DNA of 64,000 nucleotides from Actinomycetota bacterium (lineage in GTDB: Bacteria > Actinomycetota > Acidimicrobiia > Acidimicrobiales > Ilumatobacteraceae), in assembly GCA_016700055.1 (NCBI GenBank), contig CP064997.1, forward strand, positions 1,612,001 through 1,676,000, written 5' to 3'. Position 1 is the stretch's first letter; each line of letters begins with the position of its first letter. This document shows positions 42,826 through 51,926 of the stretch, one piece after another. Below the pieces are notes generated by a model. The model saw nothing but the letters and a program-made list of their open reading frames with translations. It was not told where the DNA came from and made no database searches. The position numbers were made by a program, and so were the translations under genes.

Positions 42826-43029
42826 ATGGACATCCATGCCAAGGTCGGTGACCAGGTCGTGGTCGACCACATGGAGCTCGGCCACCCGCCGCGCAAGGGC
42901 GAGGTGCTCGAGGTGATCGGCACTGGTGAGGCGGTGCACTACCGGGTCCGCTGGGACGACGGGCACGAGTCGGTGTTCTACCCCGGCCCGACGACGCACA
43001 CGGTGCACCCCGGCGCCGGTCGCGACTAG
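42826..43029 (+). CDS. DUF1918 small protein
   Basis: A 67-residue DUF1918 protein, a compact SH3-like beta barrel common in actinobacteria and of unknown function. Core features are KVGDQVVVD, KGEVLEVIG and YRVRWDDGHESVFYPGP. GGGAGG lies seven bases before the ATG at 42826. It is divergent from the Hsp20 gene, and the two might share a stress response, though no shared site is evident. Its stop overlaps the stop of the convergent HNH gene by four bases. Confidence 0.93.
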   Translation: MDIHAKVGDQVVVDHMELGHPPRKGEVLEVIGTGEAVHYRVRWDDGHESVFYPGPTTHTVHPGAGRD

Positions 43030-44282
43030 CTCTCCGGCGGCCGGCCCGCGGCGTCGTCTCCGTCGTCGTCGGGTCGGTGTTGGTTGCGCCAGCGGATGAG
43101 GGCGCGGAGTCGGTCGAGGTCGTCGATCGGTCTCACGGGTTGGGGTTTGACCTGGTGGTGGTCGCTGACGTCGGGGTGGCGGTTGTGGAAGGCGCACAGC
43201 AGCCTCCCGTTGAACTGGCTGGTTTCGCCTTGCTCGCTGTACGGCACGATGTGATCGACGTCGCAGCGTTCGACGGTCTGGTAGCAGCCGGAGGTGTGTT
43301 GGCAGCGGCGGTCGCGGACTTCGATCGCGCGGCGTAGGGCGCCGGTGAAGCGTCGTTTGTGGGTGATGGCGATGACGGTGGTCTTGTTGTCGAAGATCAC
43401 CGATTCGACCAGTGCGTCGTTGACCAGTCCGGCTGCTTGGCCGGGGGTGATCACCGTGCCGTTGGACAACTCACACATGTGCCGCAACGTCTCGTCGCCG
43501 ACGAGCACGGTGACAAGTGGGCGTTGGCGGCCGGTCTTGGACGCGGCTGATCGTTTGGCCATCTCCACCAACGCCGCCGCCCGCCGCTGCGTCGCGGTTC
43601 TCACCACCAGTTGCGCCTTGTCGGCCAGCAGCAACTGGCGCTCCAGGCGGTTGAGCTCGTTGGTGAACACCGCCCCCGACACCGCGTCGAGCTGGCCGTT
43701 GATCACCACCGTGCCATCCAACGTCGCGGACGCGTGCAACGCGTTCGCGCTCACATTGCGTTCGGCCTCCTCCTCGGCCGCCGCGGCGTCGGCGCGTTGA
43801 CGCCAGTACTTGACCAGCCGTTCGGCGTCGGGGAACGGCAACCGGGCGCATTGATCGACGAGCCATTGCTCACTGTCGGCGAACGCCGCTTGGCAGGGTT
43901 CCTTGCGCGCCTTGGCGAACAGGTACACGTGATCCAACGACAACCGACCGGCCTCGATCGCCGCGGCGGTCTTCGTCATCACGGCAAGATCCCGCGCCCT
44001 CGCGATCTCCACCCGCGCCGAGTGCGTAGAGGTGTTCGTCTCCCGCGCCAGGCGGTGGGCGGGGCTGCGCGACCCGTCCGCGGTCCACACCCCGCGGGCG
44101 TCCCAACGGTGCGTCCATCGCGCTGCGACCACGCCCAAGCGGGCTCTCAGCCGCGCCATCGCGACGACCAGATCGTCCAGCTCGGCATCGGCGAGGCCGT
44201 CTGGATCCAGCTGGCTCAGGGCGTCGACATCGGCGCTCAGCGCCTCGAACTCGGGCCTTGCAACCCCGGTGACCCTTTCCAC
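43026..44282 (-). CDS. DUF222 / HNH endonuclease (13E12-like), LexA-controlled
   Basis: A 418-residue protein of the actinobacterial DUF222-HNH family, related to the mycobacterial 13E12 repeat proteins. The helical DUF222 region covers about residues 10-290. The HNH nuclease motif lies near the C-terminus as CDVDHIVPYSEQGET, with NGRLLCAFHNRH providing the last histidine. The GTG at 44282 lies seven bases after TAGGCT (44295-44290). A perfect CGAAC-GTAT-GTTCG LexA site (44298-44311) abuts that -10, so the gene should be induced by DNA damage. Its function may be repair or mobile-element related; the family is poorly understood. Confidence 0.92.
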   Translation of the reverse strand: MERVTGVARPEFEALSADVDALSQLDPDGLADAELDDLVVAMARLRARLGVVAARWTHRWDARGVWTADGSRSPAHRLARETNTSTHSARVEIARARDLAVMTKTAAAIEAGRLSLDHVYLFAKARKEPCQAAFADSEQWLVDQCARLPFPDAERLVKYWRQRADAAAAEEEAERNVSANALHASATLDGTVVINGQLDAVSGAVFTNELNRLERQLLLADKAQLVVRTATQRRAAALVEMAKRSAASKTGRQRPLVTVLVGDETLRHMCELSNGTVITPGQAAGLVNDALVESVIFDNKTTVIAITHKRRFTGALRRAIEVRDRRCQHTSGCYQTVERCDVDHIVPYSEQGETSQFNGRLLCAFHNRHPDVSDHHQVKPQPVRPIDDLDRLRALIRWRNQHRPDDDGDDAAGRPPES

Positions 44283-44297
44283 AAACCCAAGCCTATA

Positions 44298-44311
44298 CGA
44301 ACGTATGTTCG
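44298..44311 (-). promoter_or_regulatory. LexA (SOS) box before DUF222/HNH gene
   Basis: CGAACGTATGTTCG is a perfect palindrome that fits the actinobacterial SOS-box core CGAAC-N4-GTTCG. It is two bases upstream of the -10-like TAGGCT, which is itself seven bases from the GTG start. LexA bound here would block the promoter directly. LexA sites are known before several mycobacterial 13E12-family genes, which supports the assignment. Confidence 0.88.
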
Positions 44312-44364
44312 TGCCACAACCCCGAACGCGAAATGGTTCTTGAGTCTGGGAGATCGAATGCGGG

Positions 44365-45345
44365 TCAGTGCGGGGCGTCGGTGAGCGGCACCGGCCAGTG
44401 CCCATCGGCGTGGGCCTCGACCCGGCGTTGGGTGTCGATGCAGGCGTCGGTGAGCTTGCGGCCGAAACCGGGCATCATGCACGCGGTGTGGCCGTCTTCG
44501 ATCAGGTTCACGTGGCTGTGCGGGATCGCCGAGGCCATCCGGAACTGAGCTGCCGGCTGGATGGCCGCGTCCTTGGTGGTGACGAGAACCGACGTGGGGA
44601 TGTCGATGTCGTGGATCCAGCCCTTCGACGAATAGGTGGCGATCGCCTGGCCCGCTTCGAGCATCAGACGGAAGCTGTGCCGGGACATCTCACGGCGCGC
44701 CCAGTCGACCATCTTCGCGTCGCCGCCGCGCGGTGGGGTGACGTTGAGCACCCGCCGGGCGATCCCCGCCGGGATCCACCCGCCCACCAATGCACCCGCC
44801 CGGGTGGTGCCGGCCAGGATCTGCGTCGTCGCCGCGAACGTGTACCTAGCGCGGTTGCCGGGGAAGAAGTCGGCTCCCGTGGCGCAAAGGACGAGGCCGT
44901 TGACCATCTCGCGATGCCGCTTCCACAGCAGCTGCGCCACGGGGCCGCCCATCGAGTACCCGACGGCGATCACCGGGCCGGTGTCGAGCGCGTCGAGCGT
45001 CGCCGCCACGTCGTCCGCGCAGTCGGCGAGGGTGAAGCGCCGCCGGCTGCGAATGCCGCGGCCATGGCCGCGCAGGTCGGGAGCGATCACGCGGAAGTGG
45101 TCCGAGAGCGGTTCGAACGCCTGGTGCCAGTTCAATGCCGCCGTCGCTGCCCAGCCGTGGAGGAGCAGCACCACCGGGGCGCCGGGTGGTCCCTTGATCG
45201 TGCGGACGAACGTCGTGCCGCGCTTGCGCAGCACGATCTTCGAACCGCGCGGGATGTGCTGTGGCGGCTCCGGGCGCCACTTGGCCGGTTCTGCCGAAGT
45301 CGGTTCCGGCGACGTCTCGGGAACCTCGATGGTTGCCTGCAACAT
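44365..45345 (-). CDS. Alpha/beta-hydrolase
   Basis: A 326-residue alpha/beta-hydrolase. The oxyanion-hole region is VVLLLHGWAAT, the nucleophile elbow is AVGYSMGGPV, the acid is in LVTTKDAAIQP and the histidine in EDGHTACMM, so the triad is complete. About 35 Pro/Glu-rich residues precede the fold and no signal peptide is present. It might hydrolyse an ester or a lipid. The PlsC-like acyltransferase gene ends 48 bases upstream on the same strand, hinting at lipid metabolism. The ATG at 45345 follows a GGGGGTGGT stretch. Confidence 0.9.
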   Translation of the reverse strand: MLQATIEVPETSPEPTSAEPAKWRPEPPQHIPRGSKIVLRKRGTTFVRTIKGPPGAPVVLLLHGWAATAALNWHQAFEPLSDHFRVIAPDLRGHGRGIRSRRRFTLADCADDVAATLDALDTGPVIAVGYSMGGPVAQLLWKRHREMVNGLVLCATGADFFPGNRARYTFAATTQILAGTTRAGALVGGWIPAGIARRVLNVTPPRGGDAKMVDWARREMSRHSFRLMLEAGQAIATYSSKGWIHDIDIPTSVLVTTKDAAIQPAAQFRMASAIPHSHVNLIEDGHTACMMPGFGRKLTDACIDTQRRVEAHADGHWPVPLTDAPH

Positions 45346-45393
45346 GGGACACCACCCCCCTTTTCACACAACGTACGCCGCAGCGGTCCCTGC

Positions 45394-46179
45394 TCAGCGC
45401 ATCGTGGCCAGCTCGGCGAGGATGCGTTCACGCACCTTGTCGCGCAACTCGCCGACGTCGTGCGTCCCGAGGCCCTCCGTGCTGACCGGTTCGAGCACGC
45501 GCACCTCGGCTGTGGCGTCGCCGAGGCGCCAGTCGTGTTTGCGCAACGCGGTCTTCGTGCCATGCACGGCGAGCGGCAGGATCGGCACACCGGCATCGAT
45601 GGCCAGCTTGAACGCACCGTCCTTGAACGCCTTCACCTCGCCGTCGGGGGCCCGCGTGCCCTCGGGAAAGACCATCACCGAGACACGCTTGTCGAGCCTG
45701 TCGCGACATTGGCGCAGGGCTTCGACGCCGCTCTCCCGGTCTCCCCGGAGCAGCGGGATGTCGCCGGCTAGGCGCATCATCCAACCGACGACAGGGATCT
45801 TGAACATCTCGATCTTGCTCAGCCACTTCATCTCCATCGGTAGGTGGGAGATGAGCAAGATGTCGACGAAGCTCTCGTGGTTGGCGACGACGACGTACGG
45901 GCGTCGCGGGTCTGAGGGCACCTTTCCGGTCACCTTGAAGTGCCACAGCGGGGTGAGCGTCTGGTGCGCGACCGCCAACTTGCGGAACAGCAAGCCGGCT
46001 GCGTACCTGCCGGGATCGAAGGGTGCGGTGACCAGGCGCACGATCGCCACCATCGGCAGCCACAACAAGACGACGACGCCGAGCACAAACCAGCTCCAGA
46101 TCGAGAGCACGGAACGGATGAGCATCCCCCCGCGAAGCCGCTGTCGCCGCGAGGGCCGATCGCTGTCAGACGCATCCAC
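45394..46179 (-). CDS. 1-acylglycerol-3-phosphate acyltransferase (PlsC-like)
   Basis: A 261-residue membrane-bound acyltransferase that adds the second acyl chain in phosphatidic acid synthesis. Two hydrophobic segments lie near the N-terminus (about residues 20-55). The catalytic NHESFVD (HX4D) motif follows, then LAGDIPLLRGD and the glycerophosphate-binding FPEGTRAPDG, then the PVLPLA-like VPILPLAVHGT. All four family blocks are present in order. The start is a GTG at 46179; the exact start is moderately certain. It is encoded between the nucleotide cyclase and the alpha/beta-hydrolase, all on the same strand. Confidence 0.93.
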   Translation of the reverse strand: MDASDSDRPSRRQRLRGGMLIRSVLSIWSWFVLGVVVLLWLPMVAIVRLVTAPFDPGRYAAGLLFRKLAVAHQTLTPLWHFKVTGKVPSDPRRPYVVVANHESFVDILLISHLPMEMKWLSKIEMFKIPVVGWMMRLAGDIPLLRGDRESGVEALRQCRDRLDKRVSVMVFPEGTRAPDGEVKAFKDGAFKLAIDAGVPILPLAVHGTKTALRKHDWRLGDATAEVRVLEPVSTEGLGTHDVGELRDKVRERILAELATMR

Positions 46180-46233
46180 CGCGCCACTTTCGCGCGGCCG
46201 GGCAGAACCGGCCCACTCGTGCGCGTGGCGCCT

Positions 46234-47358
46234 CTAGGCGAGGGTCAGCGGCTCGGCGGTGAGCGACACGACGGCGACCGGTTCGGCGAACCCCTTCAGC
46301 TGGCGCCTCCCTGCTGCCTCGACCCTGTGGTGCGTGGCTGCGGCGAGCGACACCTCGGGCGTGGCCAGGACCTCACCCGGCACGGCCGCGTCGGTGAGGC
46401 GGGACGCGAGGTTGACAGTCGGCCCGTAGTAGTCGCCGCTGCGGGCCAGCACCGGTCCGTACGCGAGCCCGCCGCGCGGCGTCAGCGCAGGGGAGGCGCC
46501 GAACGTCTGCAGGAGGGCGACGGCGATGTCGCAGCCGGTGCTCGCCTCGACGGCGACGAACATCACCTCGTCGCCGATCAGCTTGACGAGCCGTCCCCCG
46601 AGGTCGGTGATCAGGTCGTGAGCGGTGGCCTCGAACCGGGCGACGAGGTCGGCCAGGCCGGCGGGATCGAGCTCGGATGCCTTCGGGGTGAAGCCGACGA
46701 GGTCGACGAAGCCCACCGCCATCCACACCGTCGGGCTCGGCCCGGCGGGCGCTGCCGCCTGCCGCGAGCGTGAGACGGCCTGGCCGAGGTGCAGGCGGGT
46801 GTACAGGCTGAACACCGAGGTGAGACCATCGGCCAGCTCCATCGCCTCGGCCCCTTGCTTGGCGAGCTCTAGCTCTCCTGCCCCCGCAGTGCGCATCGGG
46901 TTCTCGACGTCGTGGAGGAACAGCGCGTTGGCGGCGTCGGCGATCCTCGCCGCAGACGAGCCGACCACCCGCAGGAGCTGCATCAGCGCGCTCCACGAGA
47001 ACAGCTTCGAGGCCCGGATCAGTGTCGCGAAGGCGTCGACGTCGGCTTCTTCGTAGACCGCTACGTCGGGTCCGACCGGGGCCAGGCCTGCGGCACGGCG
47101 CACTTCGATGAGCTGTTCGACGTCGAGACCCGTCCGCTCGGCCATGTCTTTCGTGGTGAGGACAGTGCGGCGGGCACGCAAGGAGTCGACCGGCATCGCG
47201 TGGAGACTCGCCGTGGTGGCCGCGGTGCGCATCTCGTCGATGCCGAAGCCGATCTCCGTCAGGTACTCGAGCAGGGCGAGGCGGTCGGCCGACCCCGGCG
47301 CGTCAGGGTCGTACAGCCCCGCCTTCTGGTAATCGTCGACGGTCGATGAATCGTCCAC
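46234..47358 (-). CDS. Class III adenylate/guanylate cyclase with N-terminal regulatory domain
   Basis: A 374-residue soluble cyclase. The N-terminal half (about 1-185) is helical and opens with LLEYLTEIGFGIDEMRTA, like the autoinhibitory domain of the pH-sensing mycobacterial cyclase Rv1264. The catalytic domain carries the first metal Asp in VGFVDLVGFT, KLIGDEVMF with the base-selecting Lys and second metal Asp, and YYGPTVNLASRLTD with the transition-state Asn and Arg. All catalytic residues appear intact, so cAMP synthesis is likely. The GTG at 47358 is seven bases after TACGCT (47371-47366), a leaderless arrangement, divergent from cdd. Confidence 0.92.
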   Translation of the reverse strand: MDDSSTVDDYQKAGLYDPDAPGSADRLALLEYLTEIGFGIDEMRTAATTASLHAMPVDSLRARRTVLTTKDMAERTGLDVEQLIEVRRAAGLAPVGPDVAVYEEADVDAFATLIRASKLFSWSALMQLLRVVGSSAARIADAANALFLHDVENPMRTAGAGELELAKQGAEAMELADGLTSVFSLYTRLHLGQAVSRSRQAAAPAGPSPTVWMAVGFVDLVGFTPKASELDPAGLADLVARFEATAHDLITDLGGRLVKLIGDEVMFVAVEASTGCDIAVALLQTFGASPALTPRGGLAYGPVLARSGDYYGPTVNLASRLTDAAVPGEVLATPEVSLAAATHHRVEAAGRRQLKGFAEPVAVVSLTAEPLTLA

Positions 47359-47365
47359 CGGGTTC

Positions 47366-47399
47366 AGCGTACGGTGCCGACGGCGCCCGGACGTATGGT
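47366..47399. promoter_or_regulatory. Divergent leaderless promoters of cyclase and cdd
   Basis: TACGCT on the minus strand (47371-47366) is seven bases from the cyclase GTG. TATGGT on the plus strand (47394-47399) is seven bases from the cdd GTG. The two -10 elements are 22 bases apart within a 48-base intergenic region, so RNA polymerase binding at one should hinder the other. Confidence 0.6.
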
Positions 47400-47406
47400 T
47401 GGCCCA

Positions 47407-47835
47407 GTGACGACGCCCCGCGAGACCGACCAGATCGACCGCTTGCTCGCGGCGGCGCTGGCGGCCCAGCGGCACTCGTACTCGCCGTACTCGCACTTCC
47501 CAGTCGGCGCCGCCATCCTCACCCCGTCGGGCGCGGTCTACGCGTGCTGCAACGTGGAGAACGCCGCCTACCCGCAGGGGGTGTGCGCCGAGGCGGGCGC
47601 CATCTCGGCGATGGTCGCCGGCGGCGAGCGCGAGATCGTGGCGGTGCTGACCGTGTGCGATGGGCCGACCACGAGCACGAGCTGCGGAGGATGCCGCCAG
47701 AAGATCCGCGAGTTCGCCACACCGCTGACGCGGATCTACGCCGCCGGACCGGAGGGCATCCGCCTCTCGTACACGATGGACGAGCTGCTACCTGATTCGT
47801 TCGGGCCCGAGCAGCTCGAGGGTTTCGTGTCGTGA
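47407..47835 (+). CDS. cdd: Cytidine deaminase
   Basis: A 142-residue zinc enzyme that converts cytidine and deoxycytidine to uridine forms. The zinc site is made by GVCAEAGAIS (C-A-E, with catalytic Glu) and SCGGCRQKI (CxxC). The substrate-binding NVENAAYPQG is canonical. Of two in-frame starts, GTG 47407 is favoured because TATGGT ends seven bases before it; the ATG at 47395 lies inside that promoter element. The stop overlaps the GTG of deoC (GTGA), so this is the first gene of a three-gene nucleoside-salvage operon. Confidence 0.95.
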   Translation: MTTPRETDQIDRLLAAALAAQRHSYSPYSHFPVGAAILTPSGAVYACCNVENAAYPQGVCAEAGAISAMVAGGEREIVAVLTVCDGPTTSTSCGGCRQKIREFATPLTRIYAAGPEGIRLSYTMDELLPDSFGPEQLEGFVS

Positions 47836-48605
47836 ACGACGAATCGGCCGCCGTGGCCAGGCGGGCACTGGCGCTGATCGACCTGACCGACCTCGGCGAC
47901 AGCACCCCGGCGGGGATCGACGCGCTGTGCGCGAGGGCGGCGTTCGGCCCGCATGGCTCCACCGCGGCGGTGTGCGTGTGGCCGGCGTTCGTCGAGCAGT
48001 GCGCCCGTCTGCTCGCCGGCACCGGCGTACGTGTCGCCACGGTCGTCAACTTCCCCGAAGGCGGCACCGACGTGGCCGGCACCGTCGCCGAGACCGCCGC
48101 CGCGTTGGGTGCCGGCGCCGACGAGATCGACCTCGTGCTGCCATATCGGGCTTTCCTCTCCGGGCGTCGCCAAGCCGCCGCCGAGATGGTCGCCGCGGTA
48201 CGGGCGCAAGCGCGACCTCCGGCACTGCTGAAGGTGATCCTGGAGACGGGCGCCTACCCGAACCAGCGCGAGATCGCCGCGGCCGCCGAGCTCGCCATCG
48301 AGCAGGGCGCCGACTTCGTGAAGACGAGCACCGGCAAGACCGAGCAGTCGGCCAGCCCGGCCGCGGCGGCCACGATGCTGCAGGTGATCCGCGCCAGCGG
48401 CCGGCCGGTGGGGTTCAAGCCTTCCGGGGGGATCCGGACCGTCTCCGACGCGGCGGTGTACCTCGGGCTGGCCGACGAGATCATGGGCCCCCATTGGGCA
48501 TGTCCGGCGACGTTCCGGTTCGGCGCGAGCGGGCTGCTTGACGCGCTCGAGGCGGCGATCGAGGGGCTGGCGCCGAACGACGAGGGCGAGCCGGCGTCGT
48601 ATTGA
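47832..48605 (+). CDS. deoC: Deoxyribose-phosphate aldolase
   Basis: A 257-residue class I aldolase that splits 2-deoxyribose-5-phosphate to glyceraldehyde-3-phosphate and acetaldehyde. It shows the TIM-barrel landmarks VATVVNFPEGG, EIDLVLPY, LLKVILETG, the catalytic KTSTGKTE and the Schiff-base lysine in VGFKPSGGIRT. The GTG start at 47832 overlaps the cdd stop by four bases. Together with deoA just downstream it lets the cell burn the sugar of deoxynucleosides. An ATG within the first codons is absent, so the GTG is firm. Confidence 0.95.
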   Translation: MNDESAAVARRALALIDLTDLGDSTPAGIDALCARAAFGPHGSTAAVCVWPAFVEQCARLLAGTGVRVATVVNFPEGGTDVAGTVAETAAALGAGADEIDLVLPYRAFLSGRRQAAAEMVAAVRAQARPPALLKVILETGAYPNQREIAAAAELAIEQGADFVKTSTGKTEQSASPAAAATMLQVIRASGRPVGFKPSGGIRTVSDAAVYLGLADEIMGPHWACPATFRFGASGLLDALEAAIEGLAPNDEGEPASY

Positions 48606-48627
48606 CGAGCCGGGGAGAGGAGGCAGT

Positions 48628-49968
48628 GTGCTGCCCCAAGAGCTGATCCGGACCAAGCGCGACGGCCGCCCGCTCGACGCGGCCGACATCGAGGCGTTCG
48701 TGGGCGGCCTCGTCAGCGGTGAGGTCACCGAGGGCCAGGCCGCGGCCTTTGCGATGGCGGTCTTCTTCCAGGGCATGGACGTCGGCGAGCGGGTGGCGCT
48801 AACCCGTGCGATGACCGCCAGCGGGTCGCAGCTCTCCTGGAAGCTCGACGGCCCAGTGCTGGACAAGCACTCCACCGGCGGCGTCGGTGACACCGTCAGC
48901 TTGATGCTGGCCCCGATGGTCGCCGCCTGCGGCGGGTACGTGCCGATGATCTCGGGCCGCGGTCTCGGCCACACCGGCGGCACCTACGACAAGTTCGAGA
49001 GCATCCCCGGGTACAGGGCCGCGCCGAGCATGGCCGAGTTCCGCAAGGTGGTCGCGAAGGTGGGGTGCGCAGTGATCGGTCAGACGTCCGACCTCGCCCC
49101 GGCCGACAAGCGGCTGTACGCCATCCGCGACGTCACCGCGACGGTGGAGAGCATCCCCCTGATCACCGCTTCGATCCTCTCGAAGAAGCTCGCCGCCGGG
49201 CTCGACGGGCTGGCGATGGACGTGAAGTTCGGCAGCGGCGCGTTCATGACCGACCACGACGACGCGCGGGCTCTCGCGCGGAGCATCGCCGACGTCGCCG
49301 CCGGTGCCGGCCTGCCGACGACGGCGTTGCTCACCGACATGGACCAGCCGCTCGCGCCCGTCGCCGGCAACGCGCTCGAGGTGGTGGCGGCGATCGACTA
49401 CTTGACGGGTGCCAGCCGGCCCGGACGCCTGCACGAGGTGGTGCTCGCCCTCGGTGTCGAGATGTTGCTGCTCGGGCGCCTCGCTGCTGGACGCCGCGCA
49501 GCCCGCAGCCAGCTCCAGCGCGCGCTCGACTCCGGTGACGCGACCGAGCGGTTCGCCCGCATGGTGCACGCCCTCGGCGGCCCGCGCGATCTGGTGGAGA
49601 AGCCGTGGTCGCACCTCGAACGGGCAAAGGTGATGGTGGAGGTGCTTCCGGAGCGCGCCGGCGTGGTCGCCGGCGTCGACGCGCGCGCGGTGGGTATGGC
49701 AGTAGTGGAGCTCGGCGGGGGGCGCACCCGGCCCCAAGACGACGTCGACCACGCAGTCGGCCTGACCGAGCTGGCCGAAGTGGGCGACGCCGTCGGCCCC
49801 GAGCGCCCGCTCGCCGTGGTCCACGCGCGCAACGACGCGGCCGCGCAGCGGGCTTCGACGGCGGTGCGGGCCGCGTACCGCGTCGGCCGCCAGGCGCCGC
49901 AGCTTCGCCCGGCGGTCGGCGAGCGCCTGGTCGGGCGCGCCCAAGGCGGTGCGAAGACCCGTCGTTAG
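48628..49968 (+). CDS. deoA: Thymidine / pyrimidine-nucleoside phosphorylase
   Basis: A 446-residue phosphorylase that releases the base and deoxyribose-1-phosphate from thymidine or deoxyuridine. The family signature SGRGLGHTGGTYDKFE is intact. The phosphate site KHSTGGVGDTVS and the catalytic LYAIRDVTATVESIPLI are also clear. The C-terminal domain has the expected KAVGMAV-like ARAVGMAVVELGGGRT. GGAGAGGAGG lies just before the GTG at 48628. It closes the cdd-deoC-deoA operon and converges on the GNAT/CoA-binding gene with a four-base overlap of stops. Confidence 0.95.
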   Translation: MLPQELIRTKRDGRPLDAADIEAFVGGLVSGEVTEGQAAAFAMAVFFQGMDVGERVALTRAMTASGSQLSWKLDGPVLDKHSTGGVGDTVSLMLAPMVAACGGYVPMISGRGLGHTGGTYDKFESIPGYRAAPSMAEFRKVVAKVGCAVIGQTSDLAPADKRLYAIRDVTATVESIPLITASILSKKLAAGLDGLAMDVKFGSGAFMTDHDDARALARSIADVAAGAGLPTTALLTDMDQPLAPVAGNALEVVAAIDYLTGASRPGRLHEVVLALGVEMLLLGRLAAGRRAARSQLQRALDSGDATERFARMVHALGGPRDLVEKPWSHLERAKVMVEVLPERAGVVAGVDARAVGMAVVELGGGRTRPQDDVDHAVGLTELAEVGDAVGPERPLAVVHARNDAAAQRASTAVRAAYRVGRQAPQLRPAVGERLVGRAQGGAKTRR

Positions 49969-51812
49969 GTGAGGTGACGCACGATCTGCAGCGGAGCGTC
50001 GGGGCTGGGCCGCACCGTGGCCGAAGCGCTGGCCACCGCTACGCGCTCACCGTCGAGGGCGAAGACGACGCGCATCGAATCGATCTCGGCGTGCAGGCCC
50101 ATCAGCCAACCGACGCGGGCGAGAACGTCTCCCAATCGGTCTGCCTGGGCGCCCGAGGGACCGCACACAGCAGTCACCATCCCGGTCAGCTCGACGTCGG
50201 AGAGCGGGGCGATGGCCACCATCGGCTCGCCGCCCATCGGCGAAGCGACCTCGATCACCGGTCCGAAGGCGGCGTCCTCGCGCCCCTCTACCCGCAACCC
50301 GGGTGCGTCGAGGGGTAGCCCCTCCTCGGCGACGGGGATGCCGGCTGCGGCGAGGACCGCCACCACCTGATGCTCGGTCAGCTCGCCGCCCTCGGGCAAC
50401 TCGGCGAGTGCGGCCTCGAGCGCGGCTCCCGTCAGGGCCGGGTCGAGCCCGTCGGGGGAGACCTCGACGCTGCGCGGCGGGGGAGCCCAGTGGCGGGTGC
50501 CCGCGGCGAGGTCGGCGGCGGCGTCGAGCAGCTCATCCACCGACTCCGCCTGCACGGCTGCGCTCTGCCGGCAGAGCGCGCTGAGCTCGGGCGACGGCGG
50601 AGCGAGGAGGACGATCGGCTTCACCTGGCCGACGCGCTTGGCCAGCCGCGCGAATCGCCGCGGGTTCCCGAACGAACCGACCGCGAGCACGATCACCTTG
50701 GTGCGCTCGTCCTCGACGAAGTGCTCGAGCAGGTCGTTGCCCGACACGTCGGCCTTCTCACCGGGCCCGACGAACGCCGACACCCCGAGGCTGCGCCGTT
50801 CGATCCCGTCGAGCACCTCTTCGGCGTTCGAGCGCGGGTTCGCGAACACCCCGATGTCACCGGCCGTTAGCGGTTGACGCCCGGGCAACAGGTGCAGTGC
50901 GACGGCCGGATCGGTGTTGGCGATGCCGGTCGCGTCGGGACCGACGACGCGCATGCCGTGTCGGCGCGCGAAGCGGACCAGCTCGCGCATCGGCGGCTCG
51001 GCGTCGGCGGGGCGCGGGTCGAGGAGCAGCACCGCGGTTGCCTCCCCGGCCGCGGCGGCGTCAACGACCGAGTCGACGACGTCGGCGGTGCCGGTGGCGA
51101 CGACGAGGTCGACCTCGCCTGCGCTGTCGGCCGGGTCGGCGAGCACCGCGCCCGTGAATCCGCCGGCGGTGAGCGTTGCCCGAGCTGCCACGGCGCTGGT
51201 CTCGTCGCCGACCACGGCCACCACACGCGGGTGGAGCAATCCGGCGATGCTGGCCACGGTCGCTCGGTGGTCACGCTCGGCGCGCAGCGCCTCGGACTCG
51301 TTCGTCGGCAGAATGCCGAACGACACGCCGAACACACCGCCGTCGAGCCGCTTCTTCACCTGGAACCCGGCCCCGGCGAACACGGCCAGCATGTTGCGGT
51401 TGTCGACGAGCGTCTCGGCGGTGAAGCGATCGATCCCGTGCTCGGCGGCGATCACGCCGAGGTGCTCGAGCAACAACGTGCCGAGGCCGCGACCCTGCAT
51501 CGCATCGGCGACGGTGAAGGCCACCTCGGCCGCGCTCGGATCGTCGGGGTCGCGGTCGTACCGGCCGACGGCCACGATGCGGTCGGCCGATTCGGCGACG
51601 AGCGCGACCCGGTCGACGCCGTCGACGTTGGTGAACTTGGTCACCATCTCCGGTGTCAGCCGGGGCAGCGGTGTGAAGAACCGCATCAGCCGGCTCTCGA
51701 CGCTGAGCTCGGAGTGGAATTGCGCCAGCTCCTCGGCGTCGGAGGGCAGGATCGGGCGGATCCGCACCGCCTGTCCGTCGGCGAGCAGTGCATCGACGTC
51801 CCACGCAGTCAC
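49965..51812 (-). CDS. GNAT acetyltransferase fused to CoA-binding/succinyl-CoA-synthetase-like domains
   Basis: A 615-residue protein of the Pat-like lysine acyltransferase group. The N-terminal 170 residues are a GNAT domain (AVRIRPILPSDAEELAQF, acetyl-CoA loop MQGRGLGTLLLEHL). It is followed by a CoA-binding Rossmann domain (about 195-290), a succinyl-CoA-ligase-like segment with VFANPRSNAEEVLDG and FVGPGEKADVSGNDLLEHF, and a shortened C-terminal ATP-grasp-like region. Such proteins acetylate acyl-CoA synthetases and other enzymes and sense acetyl-CoA or ADP-forming chemistry. The GTG at 51812 is seven bases after TACGCT (51825-51820), so it is probably leaderless; the much longer upstream frame is not coding-like. 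Confidence 0.88.
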   Translation of the reverse strand: MTAWDVDALLADGQAVRIRPILPSDAEELAQFHSELSVESRLMRFFTPLPRLTPEMVTKFTNVDGVDRVALVAESADRIVAVGRYDRDPDDPSAAEVAFTVADAMQGRGLGTLLLEHLGVIAAEHGIDRFTAETLVDNRNMLAVFAGAGFQVKKRLDGGVFGVSFGILPTNESEALRAERDHRATVASIAGLLHPRVVAVVGDETSAVAARATLTAGGFTGAVLADPADSAGEVDLVVATGTADVVDSVVDAAAAGEATAVLLLDPRPADAEPPMRELVRFARRHGMRVVGPDATGIANTDPAVALHLLPGRQPLTAGDIGVFANPRSNAEEVLDGIERRSLGVSAFVGPGEKADVSGNDLLEHFVEDERTKVIVLAVGSFGNPRRFARLAKRVGQVKPIVLLAPPSPELSALCRQSAAVQAESVDELLDAAADLAAGTRHWAPPPRSVEVSPDGLDPALTGAALEAALAELPEGGELTEHQVVAVLAAAGIPVAEEGLPLDAPGLRVEGREDAAFGPVIEVASPMGGEPMVAIAPLSDVELTGMVTAVCGPSGAQADRLGDVLARVGWLMGLHAEIDSMRVVFALDGERVAVASASATVRPSPDAPLQIVRHLT

Positions 51813-51926
51813 GACCGAGAGCGTACGGGCTTTCGGGCTGGGGCGACCTCTGGCGGAGGGGTCGTTCGACCCTTGGCGGCAAGGAGTTCGTGCCGTTACC
51901 TGGGTAGGGCCAGGGAGAGGAGGCCG

